A DNA stretch of 50,491 nt, from assembly GCA_027488855.1 (NCBI GenBank), contig JAIYAV010000102.1:1-50491 (forward strand), read 5' to 3'. The notes beneath the pieces are model-generated. The model saw only the letters and a program-made list of their open reading frames with translations. It was not told where the DNA came from and made no database searches. This stretch comes from Saprospiraceae bacterium (GTDB lineage Bacteria; Bacteroidota; Bacteroidia; Chitinophagales; Saprospiraceae). Shown here piece by piece: positions 7,345 through 16,473 of the stretch (the stretch's first letter is position 1; the number at the start of each line of letters is the position of its first letter). Position numbers and translations under genes: made by a program.

Positions 7345-9957
7345 TCAATTCTTCAAAAATATCTCCACATGCCGCGTATCCGCCACCTTAATTTTATTCT
7401 TCATAGAAATAGCTGGCTTATTTTCTCCAAAATCCTGGAGCCACATCCGATCCTGCACCAATCCTTTTGAACCCAGAAAAGCCTTGATTGATTTGACCCG
7501 CCGCATGGACAAGTTTTTTCCATCGGCTTCAGATTTATCCGCATAACCCGCCAACAAGAAGGAAAGCCGCTTCTGCAAAAAGAAGCGGGTCATCCAATTC
7601 AGCTCCTTTTGCGCTTGGGAACTGAGCAAATCACTCTGCGTCATGAACTCCAAATGGCGCAAGGGGACGGGAATCTCCTGCGCAATCATTTCGACAATTC
7701 CTGCGGTAATGGGGTTTTCCGGCAGTTTGTACACATCCGGCAAGGTGTCCAGATTGATTTCCACATAAGTAGAATAGAGTTCGGGATCATCCACAAAAAT
7801 GATGGCTTCTTTGGCCGTTCCATGAGCAAAGAGGAACAAGTACTCTCCCGTAGCCGTCGCGCGGGTTGAATCAATCACCCGGTTGGTATGTGCATCTATC
7901 AACTTCACCCAAGGCGCCTTGGGGTATTTTTCCATCTGTCCTTTGATGATTTTCATCCGGCGCGGGCGGCCATAAGAGGGCAGCTCTTGAGCATACAAAT
8001 CCTGCGGACTCCCGTCGATCCCTTTGCCGGAGAAATAAGCCTTTAGGCCGTTTGTACTGATGTTTAAGCCTTCAGCGAAGTCATCCTCAAAGGTGTTCAA
8101 GTGTTTACCCAGTGGCTTGGGTACACTCCAGTTCAGCCAGGTACTATCGAGCCGGGTACTGACAAAGAGGTCTTGCTCCGCCAGCCCAAAATGGCCGTGC
8201 GACCTAAAGTACAGGGTTTCTCCATCGATATGCAAATAGGGCGCGCCCTCGTGCCAAGGCGTATTGATGATTGCATTCATCAACATTGGGGCACTCCAGG
8301 ATTTTGAGTGCGGGTCATACAGCGCCAAATACAAATTGACGTCCCCTTCGACTAGAAAAGGAAAAGAATCCAGCGCCGCTTCAAAAATAAGGGCCTCGCC
8401 GTTTTCGGAAAGGGTTCCTCGACCTACCCAGGGAAAATTATTGACCAGATCGGAAACGGGTTTTGGTTTGGTCCAGGTCAGGTTGTTGGCACCTCTTGTG
8501 CTCAGACAAAGTTTTTTATCGGCGGAAAGCAACATGAGGTTGCCATGTTGGGCCAAAGCGAGCGGAATTTGATCTTCTTTTCCGGAAAGTGCCGGGATGA
8601 GTTTTGGCGCAGTCCAGCCCGTATCTACCTTTTCACTGCTGTAGGTATCCAGACCAGAATTGTTCTCCCCCTCACTGGCGATGGCAAAAAACAGGGTGGA
8701 ACCATCCAGTTTAAGCACGGGTGAATGATCACTTCTTTTGGTAGATACCGACAAACGTTCTTGTTTGAGCTGCTCACTCGGCAAGGTAAAGGCGTGAATG
8801 GTATTGGCAAACCAAATGGAATCCTTGTTGATGATTCCGGAGTGCGGCACACATCGGCTGCTATCTTTGGGGTACGGATAATAGGGCGCTGCAAAACGGG
8901 TGAGGTCAGCGGCCAAAGGCCAGGATTCCCGCTCATGAAGCCAAGCCAAACCTGCTTTCAATGCCCAATAACTGCGATTGCTCGGGGCACTATTGGGCAG
9001 GTAGTCTTTGAGCAGCTTGACCAGCGCTTCATCGGTCATTTCAGCGGGGAACGCTCCTCTCATCCATTGGGTCGACTGCTTGATTTCATCCCAACGTACC
9101 AAACCGATGGAGTCTAGCCCGCTTGACTGCTCCAGCAAACTTGTATTGATGGGTTGCTCCAGCGCATACAGCACAATTTGGTCCAGGTTGCTCAAGCGAT
9201 AGTCGTATAGAAAATTCAACAGACTGGAGAGTTTTTTTGTGCTCAATGAATCATTGAATTCCTGCCAGTGGCAATCATTGCACGACCAGTGCTCAGGCAT
9301 ATCTTTGCAAAAAGACGGAAATTCGGCCAGCGGATAATCTCGGCAAAAGGCATAAAGCACGCGGTAAATGAATTTTTTATCCAAACACAACTTTGCCTTC
9401 ATTGCAGCCATGGGATGCCGCTTGGTGATGGACAGCAGGGTTTGATAATCTTCAAATGGATAATTGCTCACTACCAAGGCCTGCTCATTGTCTTGATACT
9501 TGGCATCAAGCTGTTTGGTCATAGATTGCCCCATGGTGGTTTTGAAATGGTCTAGGGCAAGGATAGAATCACTTTTCAAGACCAGGGTGAGGGCAAGGTT
9601 TTGCAGATTGCTCAGCGAGGTTTGGAAGTCTCCGGTGTAAATTCCTTTCTTTTTAAACCGCTCTAATTCTTTGGCTGGCAGACTTTTGAAACCGTCCAGC
9701 GCTAGGGTGAGTTGAGAATAAGGAGCGATCAACTCTCGAAAATTTTGTGCGCCCCGAATATTTTTGAGCTTCAATTTATAAAGTCCCAGCACTGCCGCGT
9801 CTTTTTGGGAAGCCTTGGTCATTGCTCGGTTGAATGCTTTTTCAGCTTTTTCTTCTTTCTTTTTTTCAAGCAATTTGAAGCCTTTGATGGCTTGTGCAGA
9901 GAGTAGGGTCGGTAGACAAAACAAGGCTAAAACAAGGGGGTAGTAAAACCTTTTCAT
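7345..9957 (-). CDS. PD40 beta-propeller and OmpA-domain envelope protein, 870 aa
   Basis: Secreted protein with a Sec signal peptide (MKRFYYPLVLALFCLPTLLSAQA) and then a Lys/Ala-rich helical region. The central part, about residues 390-650, contains WD40-like PD40 repeats (LKLDGSTLFFA, LSENGEALIFEA, HIDGETLYFRSHG, STNGLKAYFSG). A short carboxypeptidase-regulatory-like segment with GEYLFLFAHG follows, and the C-terminal 110 residues form an OmpA-like peptidoglycan-binding domain (LAGYADKSEADGKNLSMRRV). This order resembles PorE, the peptidoglycan-binding component of the type IX secretion and gliding machinery. Many Bacteroidota have several such paralogues, so I do not assign the symbol. It is monocistronic. 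A related, shorter protein is encoded at 40151-42265. Confidence 0.85.
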   Translation of the reverse strand: MKRFYYPLVLALFCLPTLLSAQAIKGFKLLEKKKEEKAEKAFNRAMTKASQKDAAVLGLYKLKLKNIRGAQNFRELIAPYSQLTLALDGFKSLPAKELERFKKKGIYTGDFQTSLSNLQNLALTLVLKSDSILALDHFKTTMGQSMTKQLDAKYQDNEQALVVSNYPFEDYQTLLSITKRHPMAAMKAKLCLDKKFIYRVLYAFCRDYPLAEFPSFCKDMPEHWSCNDCHWQEFNDSLSTKKLSSLLNFLYDYRLSNLDQIVLYALEQPINTSLLEQSSGLDSIGLVRWDEIKQSTQWMRGAFPAEMTDEALVKLLKDYLPNSAPSNRSYWALKAGLAWLHERESWPLAADLTRFAAPYYPYPKDSSRCVPHSGIINKDSIWFANTIHAFTLPSEQLKQERLSVSTKRSDHSPVLKLDGSTLFFAIASEGENNSGLDTYSSEKVDTGWTAPKLIPALSGKEDQIPLALAQHGNLMLLSADKKLCLSTRGANNLTWTKPKPVSDLVNNFPWVGRGTLSENGEALIFEAALDSFPFLVEGDVNLYLALYDPHSKSWSAPMLMNAIINTPWHEGAPYLHIDGETLYFRSHGHFGLAEQDLFVSTRLDSTWLNWSVPKPLGKHLNTFEDDFAEGLNISTNGLKAYFSGKGIDGSPQDLYAQELPSYGRPRRMKIIKGQMEKYPKAPWVKLIDAHTNRVIDSTRATATGEYLFLFAHGTAKEAIIFVDDPELYSTYVEINLDTLPDVYKLPENPITAGIVEMIAQEIPVPLRHLEFMTQSDLLSSQAQKELNWMTRFFLQKRLSFLLAGYADKSEADGKNLSMRRVKSIKAFLGSKGLVQDRMWLQDFGENKPAISMKNKIKVADTRHVEIFLKN

Positions 9958-10264
9958 GGTGTAAACTGGAATTTCGTGAATGGATGAATTAATAATTTTC
10001 CAATATTAAAAAAACATATACAATTATTCAAAAAATATGGACTCAATCGTAGAATTGATGAACACAATTATTTTTTCAACGTAACTATTTAGCACCCATC
10101 CACCTGTAGCAATGAGTGGTAAGAAATAATAATAATTGCTCACAGCCTCGCTGCTCGATTTAATTCAACCAAAGCGGCAGGATGGCAAAACGGATGAAAC
10201 GGATAAAAACGGATTTTAATCCCGCCTACGGCGTGATGGGGTAGAACCAGCTGTTTTTAATTGA
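9958..10264. other. Non-coding gap upstream of the PD40-OmpA gene
   Basis: AT-rich 307 bp that must contain the promoter for the reverse-strand gene at 7345-9957. The right half carries three spaced AACGGAT direct repeats around 10193-10216 and a short GCCTACGGCG palindrome. I see no gene. Confidence 0.5.
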
Positions 10265-10337
10265 ACCATCTAAGACATCTAAGGGACATCTTTGAAGGAT
10301 AATGACCCTGAGGTGCCCCTTAGATGTCTTAGATGGT
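10265..10337. repeat. Perfect 21-bp inverted repeat near the panC 3' end
   Basis: Arms 10265-10285 (ACCATCTAAGACATCTAAGG and one further G) and 10317-10337 are exact reverse complements separated by 31 nt. Each arm also contains a direct ATCTAAG repeat. It ends next to the panC terminator. It does not share sequence with the heptamer elements. Confidence 0.75.
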
Positions 10338-10338
10338 G

Positions 10339-10361
10339 AAAAAACGAGCGGCGGAGCCGCT
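10339..10361 (-). terminator. Intrinsic terminator of panC
   Basis: On the reverse strand AGCGGC-TCC-GCCGCT forms a 6-bp GC-rich stem with a 3-nt loop and is followed by CG and six T residues. It lies 6 nt past the panC stop codon, which is the classical layout. Confidence 0.65.
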
Positions 10362-10367
10362 TGCTGC

Positions 10368-11234
10368 TTAATAGTTACTTTTCAACTCCAAATTATCAAT
10401 CAACCTTACTTCCCCCACCCAGCTCGCCACACAAGCCACAATCCATTCATGCTCCGTCGGATCAACCACCGGCAGCAAAGTCCGCCCATCCACAATTTGA
10501 AAATACTCGGGTCGAAAATCCGGTAAGCTGCTCAACCTTTGCATCGCCTCCGCTTCAATCTCGGCAATTGGTAGGATGCCCAACTGCGTTTTCGCCCAGC
10601 TCAAAGTCTGAAAAATCGCCGAAGCAGCCGCCCGGTGTTCCGCACTCAGGCGCACATTCCGCGAGCTCATCGCCAAACCATCCGCTTCCCGCACCGTGGG
10701 CACCATCACCAACTCCACGGGCAAATCCAATTGCTGGATCATGTGCCCCACAATGCTGAACTGCTGAAAATCTTTTTGCCCCATGTACAGGCGGTCGGGT
10801 TGCACGATGTCGAGCAGGCGTTTGACCACCTGGGCCATGCCCTGAAAATGCCCGGGCCGAAAGGCACCTTCCATGACCTTATCCAATTGCCCCAACTCCA
10901 GCTGTAAGGTTGTTTCCAGGCCCGGTGGATAAATTTCCGCTACTGGGGGCATAAAAAGCACTTCAGTACCAACCGATTCCAAGAGTTGGAAGTCTTTGTC
11001 TGGTGTACGCGGATATTTTTCCAAATCTTTGGGATCATTGAATTGCGTAGGATTCACAAAAATGCTGCACACTGTACAAGCATTGTGCGCCTTGCTGTGG
11101 CGAATCAAATCGAGGTGTCCTGAATGAAGGGCACCCATGGTTGGTGCAAATCCAATCGTCTCGCCCAATCGGCGGCGAGAATTGAGGTACTGCTGAAGTT
11201 CACTAAGGGTCTGGTACAAAAACATCGTTGGCAA
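10368..11234 (-). CDS. panC: Pantothenate synthetase
   Basis: Condenses pantoate with beta-alanine using ATP, giving pantothenate for coenzyme A synthesis; cytosolic. The 288 residues match the family. Visible motifs are the HIGH-type nucleotide-binding loop (PTMGALHSGHLDLI), FVNPTQFNDPKDL, the pantoate site MGQKDFQQFSIV and the KMSKS-like loop LAMSSRN. Two start codons, at 11234 and 11225, are possible (MPTMFLYQ); the second gives the more typical N-terminus. It is divergent from the starch-synthase-like gene across a 180-bp shared promoter region. This panC and glycogen-synthase-domain arrangement is one I recall from other Bacteroidota. It ends at a classical terminator. Confidence 0.96.
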   Translation of the reverse strand: MPTMFLYQTLSELQQYLNSRRRLGETIGFAPTMGALHSGHLDLIRHSKAHNACTVCSIFVNPTQFNDPKDLEKYPRTPDKDFQLLESVGTEVLFMPPVAEIYPPGLETTLQLELGQLDKVMEGAFRPGHFQGMAQVVKRLLDIVQPDRLYMGQKDFQQFSIVGHMIQQLDLPVELVMVPTVREADGLAMSSRNVRLSAEHRAAASAIFQTLSWAKTQLGILPIAEIEAEAMQRLSSLPDFRPEYFQIVDGRTLLPVVDPTEHEWIVACVASWVGEVRLIDNLELKSNY

Positions 11235-11331
11235 TGAAGTGTTATTAGGGTGAGACTAAGAAAATTGGCGCAATTTAGGAATGACTTGGAAACAAGTTGC
11301 TCATTAGTAAGGAAAAGTGCCCAATATTTCT

Positions 11332-11339
11332 TAATTTTG
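11332..11339 (+). promoter_or_regulatory. Candidate -7 promoter element for the gene at 11415
   Basis: TAATTTTG fits the Bacteroidota TAnnTTTG consensus in the panC divergent region. No well-spaced TTG -33 box is evident, so the call is weak. Confidence 0.3.
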
Positions 11340-11414
11340 CAACTCGTTCGTAGTTGCCTTGTCAAAAATCTGTTGTACAGAGGTAAAAACAGGGCAAAAT
11401 AATGTCCCGGCTAT

Positions 11415-12236
11415 ATGAGTAAGAAGAAAGTGCTGATTGTGACGCAAGAAATGGAGCCTTATACCGTCGCTTCTGAGATTGCAGCTATGGCTCGAAAATT
11501 GCCACAACACATCCAGGAAAACGGGCTGGAAATCAGGGTGTTAATGCCAAGATTTGGTTCTATCAACGAACGAAGGCATCGACTCCACGAAGTGGTGAGG
11601 CTTTCCGGGATGAACATCATTGTCGACGATGACGATTACCCACTCATCATCAAAGTGGCCTCGTTGCAAGAAGCGCGTATGCAAGTCTACTTTTTAGACA
11701 ATGACGACTTCTTCCGACGCAAATCGATTTTTGTAGACGATAGTGGGGTTGCTTTTGATGACAATGCCGATCGGGCCGTGTTTTTCTGCAAGGGTGTCAT
11801 CGAAACCGTGAAAAAATTTGGTTGGCCACCCGATGTTGTACATTGCCTGGGGCCAATGACCAGTTTGATTCCGTTTTACCTCAAGTCTGCCTACAAAAGT
11901 GACCCTTTGTTTCTCAACACCAAAGTCGTTTACTCGGTGTACAACGAAGCACTGGAAGATTCTTTTAGTCTGGATACCTTTTTGGCTAAAGCAGGCATCA
12001 ACAACATTTCCGCCGAAGAACTGGCCGATTACCAAACGGATGGAGCAGTAAGCCTTCACAAAGGGGCCATTGCTTTCGCCGATGGAGTGGTCAAAGGCAG
12101 CCACAGCTACCATGAGGACATCCAAGCGATTTTGGCCCAAACCGATAAACCGGTGATCAATGGCCAAAGTCCCGAGGACTTGCCCGAAATTATGGAATTC
12201 TACCAAACTTTGATGGGCCAGATTGTGGCAGAATAG
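11415..12236 (+). CDS. Starch/glycogen synthase N-terminal (GT5) domain protein
   Basis: The 273-residue protein corresponds to only the N-terminal Rossmann half of GT5 glycogen synthases. It starts KVLIVTQEMEPYTVASEIAA, the ADP-glucose synthase-type opening, and includes DNADRAVFFCKGVIE and PDVVHCLGPMTSL. The C-terminal nucleotide-sugar-binding half of a real synthase (another 200 or more residues) is absent, and the opening lacks the KTGGL motif of active enzymes. A transferase role is therefore doubtful. I recall short versions like this in Bacteroidota next to DUF4270 and glmS genes, as here. The role is probably cell-envelope or regulatory, but is unknown. Cytosolic; no signal peptide. 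Element B begins at the stop codon. Confidence 0.75.
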   Translation: MSKKKVLIVTQEMEPYTVASEIAAMARKLPQHIQENGLEIRVLMPRFGSINERRHRLHEVVRLSGMNIIVDDDDYPLIIKVASLQEARMQVYFLDNDDFFRRKSIFVDDSGVAFDDNADRAVFFCKGVIETVKKFGWPPDVVHCLGPMTSLIPFYLKSAYKSDPLFLNTKVVYSVYNEALEDSFSLDTFLAKAGINNISAEELADYQTDGAVSLHKGAIAFADGVVKGSHSYHEDIQAILAQTDKPVINGQSPEDLPEIMEFYQTLMGQIVAE

Positions 12237-12325
12237 TTGAGAAGTTGAGGGGTTGAGCAGTTGAGTGTCGTTTGCGTCCAAGTCGCTGCGGTAGCCTCAA
12301 CTTCTCAACCCCTCAACTTCTCAAC
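12236..12325. repeat. Palindromic octamer-repeat element B
   Basis: Arms 12236-12257 and 12304-12325 are perfect 22-bp reverse complements. The left arm is made of TGA-containing 8-nt units (TTGAGAAG, TTGAGGGG, TTGAGCAG). The period of 8 places TGA in all three forward frames, and the right arm does the same on the reverse strand. The loop ends with CGCTGCGGTAGC, the right half of the core shared with elements C and D; no left half is visible. The element starts with the last base of the preceding stop codon. Confidence 0.85.
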
Positions 12326-12369
12326 GCCCTTACTATCTCAACCATTACGATTAATTTTTACACTTCACC

Positions 12370-13722
12370 ATGAAGCATTTTAGTTTTTACCTGACTGTTT
12401 TAGGCTTGAGCCTGCTTACTGTTTTTTCCTGTACCAACCCCATTGATACGGGTTCAAGTTTGTTGGACGAAGACCTGGTCAACGTTCAAACCGTAGATAC
12501 TTTCAAAATCAATACCACGGCAGTGCCGGGTGATTCTCTATTGGTGTACAGCCTTCCTACAGCCTCTTCAAGTGGGTTTATCTCCAGGTATTTTTTTGGT
12601 AAAATGAATGATCCCATTATGGGCTTGACGGATGTTTCCATCCAAACCCAAATGGTTCCTGCCATACAGACACACCCAGGTCTGAACATTACCGTGGACT
12701 CTCTGGTATTGGTACTCCCATACTCCACTGCGAATATCTACGGCGATAAAGCCCAGCGCTACGACCTCGAAATTCGGGAATTGGCCGACTCCTTTGCTTT
12801 GGATAAAAATTATTACGCCAATCAAAAATTGCCTGCAAAACCTGGCGTCATGCAGGCCAAGTCTTTTGCCGTCAACTTCGACTCGATCAGAATCAAAGAC
12901 TATTCAACGGGTATAGCCGTCGAAAACAAAGTACCACCACAATTGCGGATCCGCTTCACCGATCCTGAGTTTCAGTCTAGATTGGTAGGCCTCGATACCT
13001 CGGTATACAAAAGCCGGGTGAAGTTCATCCGGGCCATATATGGTTTGCAACTGAATGCCAGCAATATCGGCAAAGCCTTGGCTGCATTTGACCTTAGCTC
13101 CACCCGTGCAGGTTTGTACCTGTATTACAAAACCGCTACGGGTAGTGCCCAGGAATACCGCTATGTTTTTGGCTTTGTAGCCGCGAACTCCATTACCCGC
13201 GATCGGGGCACCAGTTTATTGGGCAAATACTTGGCAGGTGCACCCAACCAGGAATACATCCTGCTCCAGGGACAAGAAGGTGCCAATAGCAAGTTTTCCA
13301 TCCCTGGCCTCAAAAACCTGAAGAACATCATTGTCAACAAAGCGGAATTGGTGCTCAAAGTAGCGAATGTTCCCGGTGACGAGGCGGTGTTTTTCACCCC
13401 TAGCCCTCGCATCCTGGCCATGTACCGCAATGACAAAGGCCGTCTCACGGTAGTTGAAGATTTTGACATTGCCACCCAAACGGGGAATCTCGGCACTTAT
13501 TATGGTGGGGCGTACGTCAGTGGAACAAATAATGAACCAGGTACATATACTATTAACCTAAGCGCACACGTTCAAAATATACTCAAAGGGAAAGTGCCCA
13601 ACGACATTTACCTCAAGGCTTTCCCCTTAGCCGAATCAGCCGCAAGAACCACCCTGTACCGGGCAGATCATCCGCTACATGGTGCAAAACTGAAATTATA
13701 CTATACCCAATTGGGACAGTGA
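12370..13722 (+). CDS. DUF4270 family lipoprotein
   Basis: The 450-residue protein opens with a lipoprotein signal (hydrophobic run, then SLLTVFSCTNP) with the lipidated Cys at about residue 21. The body begins DTGSSLLDEDLVNVQTVDT, characteristic of DUF4270, and is rich in beta-strands (SLVLVLPYSTA, KAELVLKVANVP). The family is confined to Bacteroidota and its function is unknown. It lies between the GT5-domain gene and glmS on the same strand, an order I recall as conserved in the phylum, suggesting a link to cell-wall precursor supply or surface assembly. Palindromes B and C flank it on both sides, so it may be a separate transcript or have processed ends. Confidence 0.85.
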   Translation: MKHFSFYLTVLGLSLLTVFSCTNPIDTGSSLLDEDLVNVQTVDTFKINTTAVPGDSLLVYSLPTASSSGFISRYFFGKMNDPIMGLTDVSIQTQMVPAIQTHPGLNITVDSLVLVLPYSTANIYGDKAQRYDLEIRELADSFALDKNYYANQKLPAKPGVMQAKSFAVNFDSIRIKDYSTGIAVENKVPPQLRIRFTDPEFQSRLVGLDTSVYKSRVKFIRAIYGLQLNASNIGKALAAFDLSSTRAGLYLYYKTATGSAQEYRYVFGFVAANSITRDRGTSLLGKYLAGAPNQEYILLQGQEGANSKFSIPGLKNLKNIIVNKAELVLKVANVPGDEAVFFTPSPRILAMYRNDKGRLTVVEDFDIATQTGNLGTYYGGAYVSGTNNEPGTYTINLSAHVQNILKGKVPNDIYLKAFPLAESAARTTLYRADHPLHGAKLKLYYTQLGQ

Positions 13723-13730
13723 TAAGAAGA

Positions 13731-13838
13731 GTGAAAAGTGAAAAATGAAAAATAAGCTACCGCAGCGACTTGTTAAGCATTACATGTCAAAGTCACTGCG
13801 GTAGCCAATTTTTCACTTTTCACTTTTCATTTTTCACT
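13731..13838. repeat. Palindromic heptamer-repeat element C with GCTACCGCAG core
   Basis: The outer arms are tandem GTGAAAA/ATGAAAA 7-mers on the left (13731-13752) and their complements on the right (13808-13838). The inner stem is GCTACCGCAGCGACT (13756-13770) against AGTCACTGCGGTAGC (13791-13805), with one mismatch, around a 20-nt loop. The left array places TGA, TGA, TGA and TAA at 7-nt steps, stopping all three forward frames. It sits between the DUF4270 gene and glmS and ends about 15 nt before the glmS start. Confidence 0.85.
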
Positions 13839-13853
13839 TAATACCAGTAGAAC

Positions 13854-15692
13854 ATGTGTGGAATCGTCGCTTATTTAGGCGCTGCGGAAGCCTACCCAAA
13901 ACTCATCAAAGGACTTAAGAGACTGGAGTACCGTGGATACGACAGCTCGGGAGTTGCCCTTCACAACGGCGACTTATTGGTTTACAAAAAAAAAGGAAAG
14001 GTCAGTGACCTGGAAGCCCATGCAGCTGGAAAACCACTGCAATCCTCCATTGGCATTGGACATACCCGCTGGGCCACCCACGGAGAACCCAATGACGTAA
14101 ACGCCCACCCCCACCTTTCTTCCAATGGCCGTTTGGCCTTGGTACACAACGGCATCATTGAAAATTACGATTTGTTAAAAACGGCGCTCCTGAAAGAAGG
14201 ACACGTTTTTCACAGCGATACCGATACAGAAGTTTTGGTCAACTTGATTCAGGCCGTACAAGATCGGGATCAACTCCCCCTGGAAGAGGCAGTGCGTTTG
14301 GCGCTTACCCGGGTGGTTGGTGCCTATGCGATTGTGGTGATGGATCAGCAAGAACCCGATAAATTGGTCGCTGCCCGCAAAGCCAGTCCACTGGTGCTGG
14401 GCCTGGGCGATCAAGAGTTTTTCCTGGCCTCGGATGCCACACCTATCGTGGAGCACACCAATCGGGTGATTTACCTCAACGACGAGGAAATTGCGGTACT
14501 GCACCGCGATGGGCACTACGACATTCGGAGCATCAACAACGAAAAACAAACGCCCTTCATCCATGAATTGGACATGAAAATCGAGTTGCTGGAAAAAGGC
14601 GGCTACGATTATTTCATGCTCAAGGAAATCCACGAACAGCCCAATACCCTCCGCGATTGTATGCGGGGGCGCATCAACGCGGATGAGGGCTGGATTCACC
14701 TGGGTGGCCTGGCTGATTACGCCAACAAAATAGCCAAAGCCAAACGGTTTGTAATGATTGGCTGCGGTACTTCCTGGCACGCGGGTTTGATTGGTGAATA
14801 CCTTTTTGAAGACCTGGCGCGGATACCTGTGGAAGTAGAATACGCTTCCGAGTTTCGTTACCGCAATCCGGTCATTTCTGAAAAAGACGTGGTCATTGCC
14901 ATTTCCCAATCGGGTGAAACTGCCGATACCCTAGCCGCTTTGGAAATCGCTAAAGAGAAAGGAGCGTTCCTGTACGGGATTGTCAATTCGGTGGGTTCTT
15001 CCATCGCGCGTACCACCCATGCGGGCTCGTACATCCACGCTGGACCTGAAATTGGCGTAGCGTCCACCAAGGCATTTACCGGGCAAGTTACCCTGCTGAC
15101 CCTCATGGCCTTGTACCTGGCGCACCACCGGGGCACCATTTCGGAACAATATTATCGTAAATTGATTGTGGAATTGACCCAAATCCCAGAAAAGATTAAA
15201 AGGGTATTGCAACAAGACGATAAGATCAAGTATATTGCAGCGGAAATCAAAGACCACACCAACGCCATTTATTTGGGTCGGGGGTACAATTTTCCGGTTG
15301 CGCTGGAAGGGGCACTCAAGCTAAAAGAAATTTCCTACATCCACGCCGAAGGTTATCCGGCTGCGGAAATGAAACATGGCCCAATTGCGCTCATCGATGA
15401 AAACATGCCAGTCATTGTCATTGCTACCAATCGCAGCGCCTACGATAAAATCGTCAGCAATATCCAAGAGGTCAAAGCACGCAAAGGCAGAGTCATTGCG
15501 ATAGTACCAGAAGGCGACAATACGATCAGCCGGATTGCAGATTATACCATTGAAATACCAGAAACCGAAGACCCGCTTTCGCCCCTGCTGTCGGTGATTC
15601 CGCTACAATTGCTTTCGTATTACATTGCAGTAATGAGAGGATGTAACGTAGATCAACCACGCAACCTGGCCAAATCAGTCACGGTAGAATAG
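13854..15692 (+). CDS. glmS: Glutamine-fructose-6-phosphate aminotransferase (isomerizing)
   Basis: Makes glucosamine-6-phosphate from fructose-6-phosphate and glutamine, the entry step to UDP-GlcNAc and peptidoglycan. The 612 residues match the family. The N-terminal class II glutaminase domain begins MCGIVAYLG, so Cys2 is the nucleophile, and has the GHTRWATHG and HNGIIENY motifs. Two SIS isomerase domains follow (GCGTSWHAG, ISQSGETADT, STKAFTGQ), and the C-terminus is the typical DQPRNLAKSVTVE. No glmS ribozyme is evident upstream; the leader is instead the heptamer palindrome C. DUF4290 follows after 11 nt, and murA of the same pathway lies shortly downstream. Confidence 0.98.
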   Translation: MCGIVAYLGAAEAYPKLIKGLKRLEYRGYDSSGVALHNGDLLVYKKKGKVSDLEAHAAGKPLQSSIGIGHTRWATHGEPNDVNAHPHLSSNGRLALVHNGIIENYDLLKTALLKEGHVFHSDTDTEVLVNLIQAVQDRDQLPLEEAVRLALTRVVGAYAIVVMDQQEPDKLVAARKASPLVLGLGDQEFFLASDATPIVEHTNRVIYLNDEEIAVLHRDGHYDIRSINNEKQTPFIHELDMKIELLEKGGYDYFMLKEIHEQPNTLRDCMRGRINADEGWIHLGGLADYANKIAKAKRFVMIGCGTSWHAGLIGEYLFEDLARIPVEVEYASEFRYRNPVISEKDVVIAISQSGETADTLAALEIAKEKGAFLYGIVNSVGSSIARTTHAGSYIHAGPEIGVASTKAFTGQVTLLTLMALYLAHHRGTISEQYYRKLIVELTQIPEKIKRVLQQDDKIKYIAAEIKDHTNAIYLGRGYNFPVALEGALKLKEISYIHAEGYPAAEMKHGPIALIDENMPVIVIATNRSAYDKIVSNIQEVKARKGRVIAIVPEGDNTISRIADYTIEIPETEDPLSPLLSVIPLQLLSYYIAVMRGCNVDQPRNLAKSVTVE

Positions 15693-15703
15693 CAACCACA
15701 AAT

Positions 15704-16465
15704 ATGAACAACAGAGAAGCCGTAACTACCATGGGGTACAACTCTCAAAAGGATGAGCTAATCATCCCCGAGTATGGGAGAAATGTACAAAACATGATAC
15801 TTTACGCCAAAGAAATAGCGGACGATCGCGCCCGCCAACAAGTTGTAGAGGAAATCGTCAACATGATGATGATGATGCACCCTCAAAACCGGAACCTGGA
15901 AGATTACCGCGTCAAACTTTGGCGCCACGTTTTTAAAATCGCCAACTACGACCTGCGCGTAACGCCCCCCAATGGCATTACACCATCGGAAGCGGACGAC
16001 AACCGGAAACCGGACAAGGTCAATTACCCCACCGCCGAGCCAGGGTTTCGCCATTATGGCAACAACGTACAGCGCCTGATTCGTCGGGCACTGGAAATGG
16101 AGCCAGGCCCCAAGCGCAATGGCTTTGTAGCCACCATTGCCTCTTACATGAAGTTGGCTTACCGCACCTGGAACAAGGAGCATTTTGTCAGCGACGACGT
16201 CATCAAAACCGACCTGGAGATCATCTCTCAAGGCCAATTGTCCTTGGATGAGTTGGGTTCCATCGAAAACCTGACGCCTGCATTCCAAGGCAACAACATG
16301 AACAATACCCGTCGCCGTCCCAACAACAACCAGGGTGGCAGCAACAACCGTCAGCAACGCAGCAACAACGGTGGTGGTAGTGGCGGTCGCGCCTCCTACG
16401 GTGGTCGCCAGCAGAACAACAACAACGGCGGTTTTAAACAGCAAAGGAACAATAAACGGAAATAA
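15704..16465 (+). CDS. DUF4290 family protein
   Basis: Conserved Bacteroidota protein of unknown function, 253 residues. The first 180 residues are a helical domain with the family hallmark PEYGRNVQNMI and a run of five Met in VNMMMMMHP. The last 60 residues are a low-complexity tail rich in Asn, Gln, Gly and Arg (NNNQGGSNNRQQRSNNGG), probably disordered and possibly RNA-binding. There is no signal peptide. It begins 11 nt after glmS and is probably cotranscribed. A second ATG at 15731 (MGYNSQK) is also a good start. The glmS-DUF4290-murA order suggests a connection to the cell wall, but that is inference only. Confidence 0.85.
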   Translation: MNNREAVTTMGYNSQKDELIIPEYGRNVQNMILYAKEIADDRARQQVVEEIVNMMMMMHPQNRNLEDYRVKLWRHVFKIANYDLRVTPPNGITPSEADDNRKPDKVNYPTAEPGFRHYGNNVQRLIRRALEMEPGPKRNGFVATIASYMKLAYRTWNKEHFVSDDVIKTDLEIISQGQLSLDELGSIENLTPAFQGNNMNNTRRRPNNNQGGSNNRQQRSNNGGGSGGRASYGGRQQNNNNGGFKQQRNNKRK

Positions 16466-16473
16466 GGAATTGG

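Noticed and set aside
7345..9957. Firm assignment as PorE of the type IX secretion system
   Set aside because: The PD40-OmpA order fits, but no other por, gld or spr genes are in the window and a second similar protein exists at 40151-42265, so the orthologue cannot be chosen.
13723..13853. glmS ribozyme upstream of glmS
   Set aside because: The leader is the heptamer palindrome with its GCTACCGCAG core; no ribozyme-like conserved core is visible, and glmS ribozymes are typical of Firmicutes.
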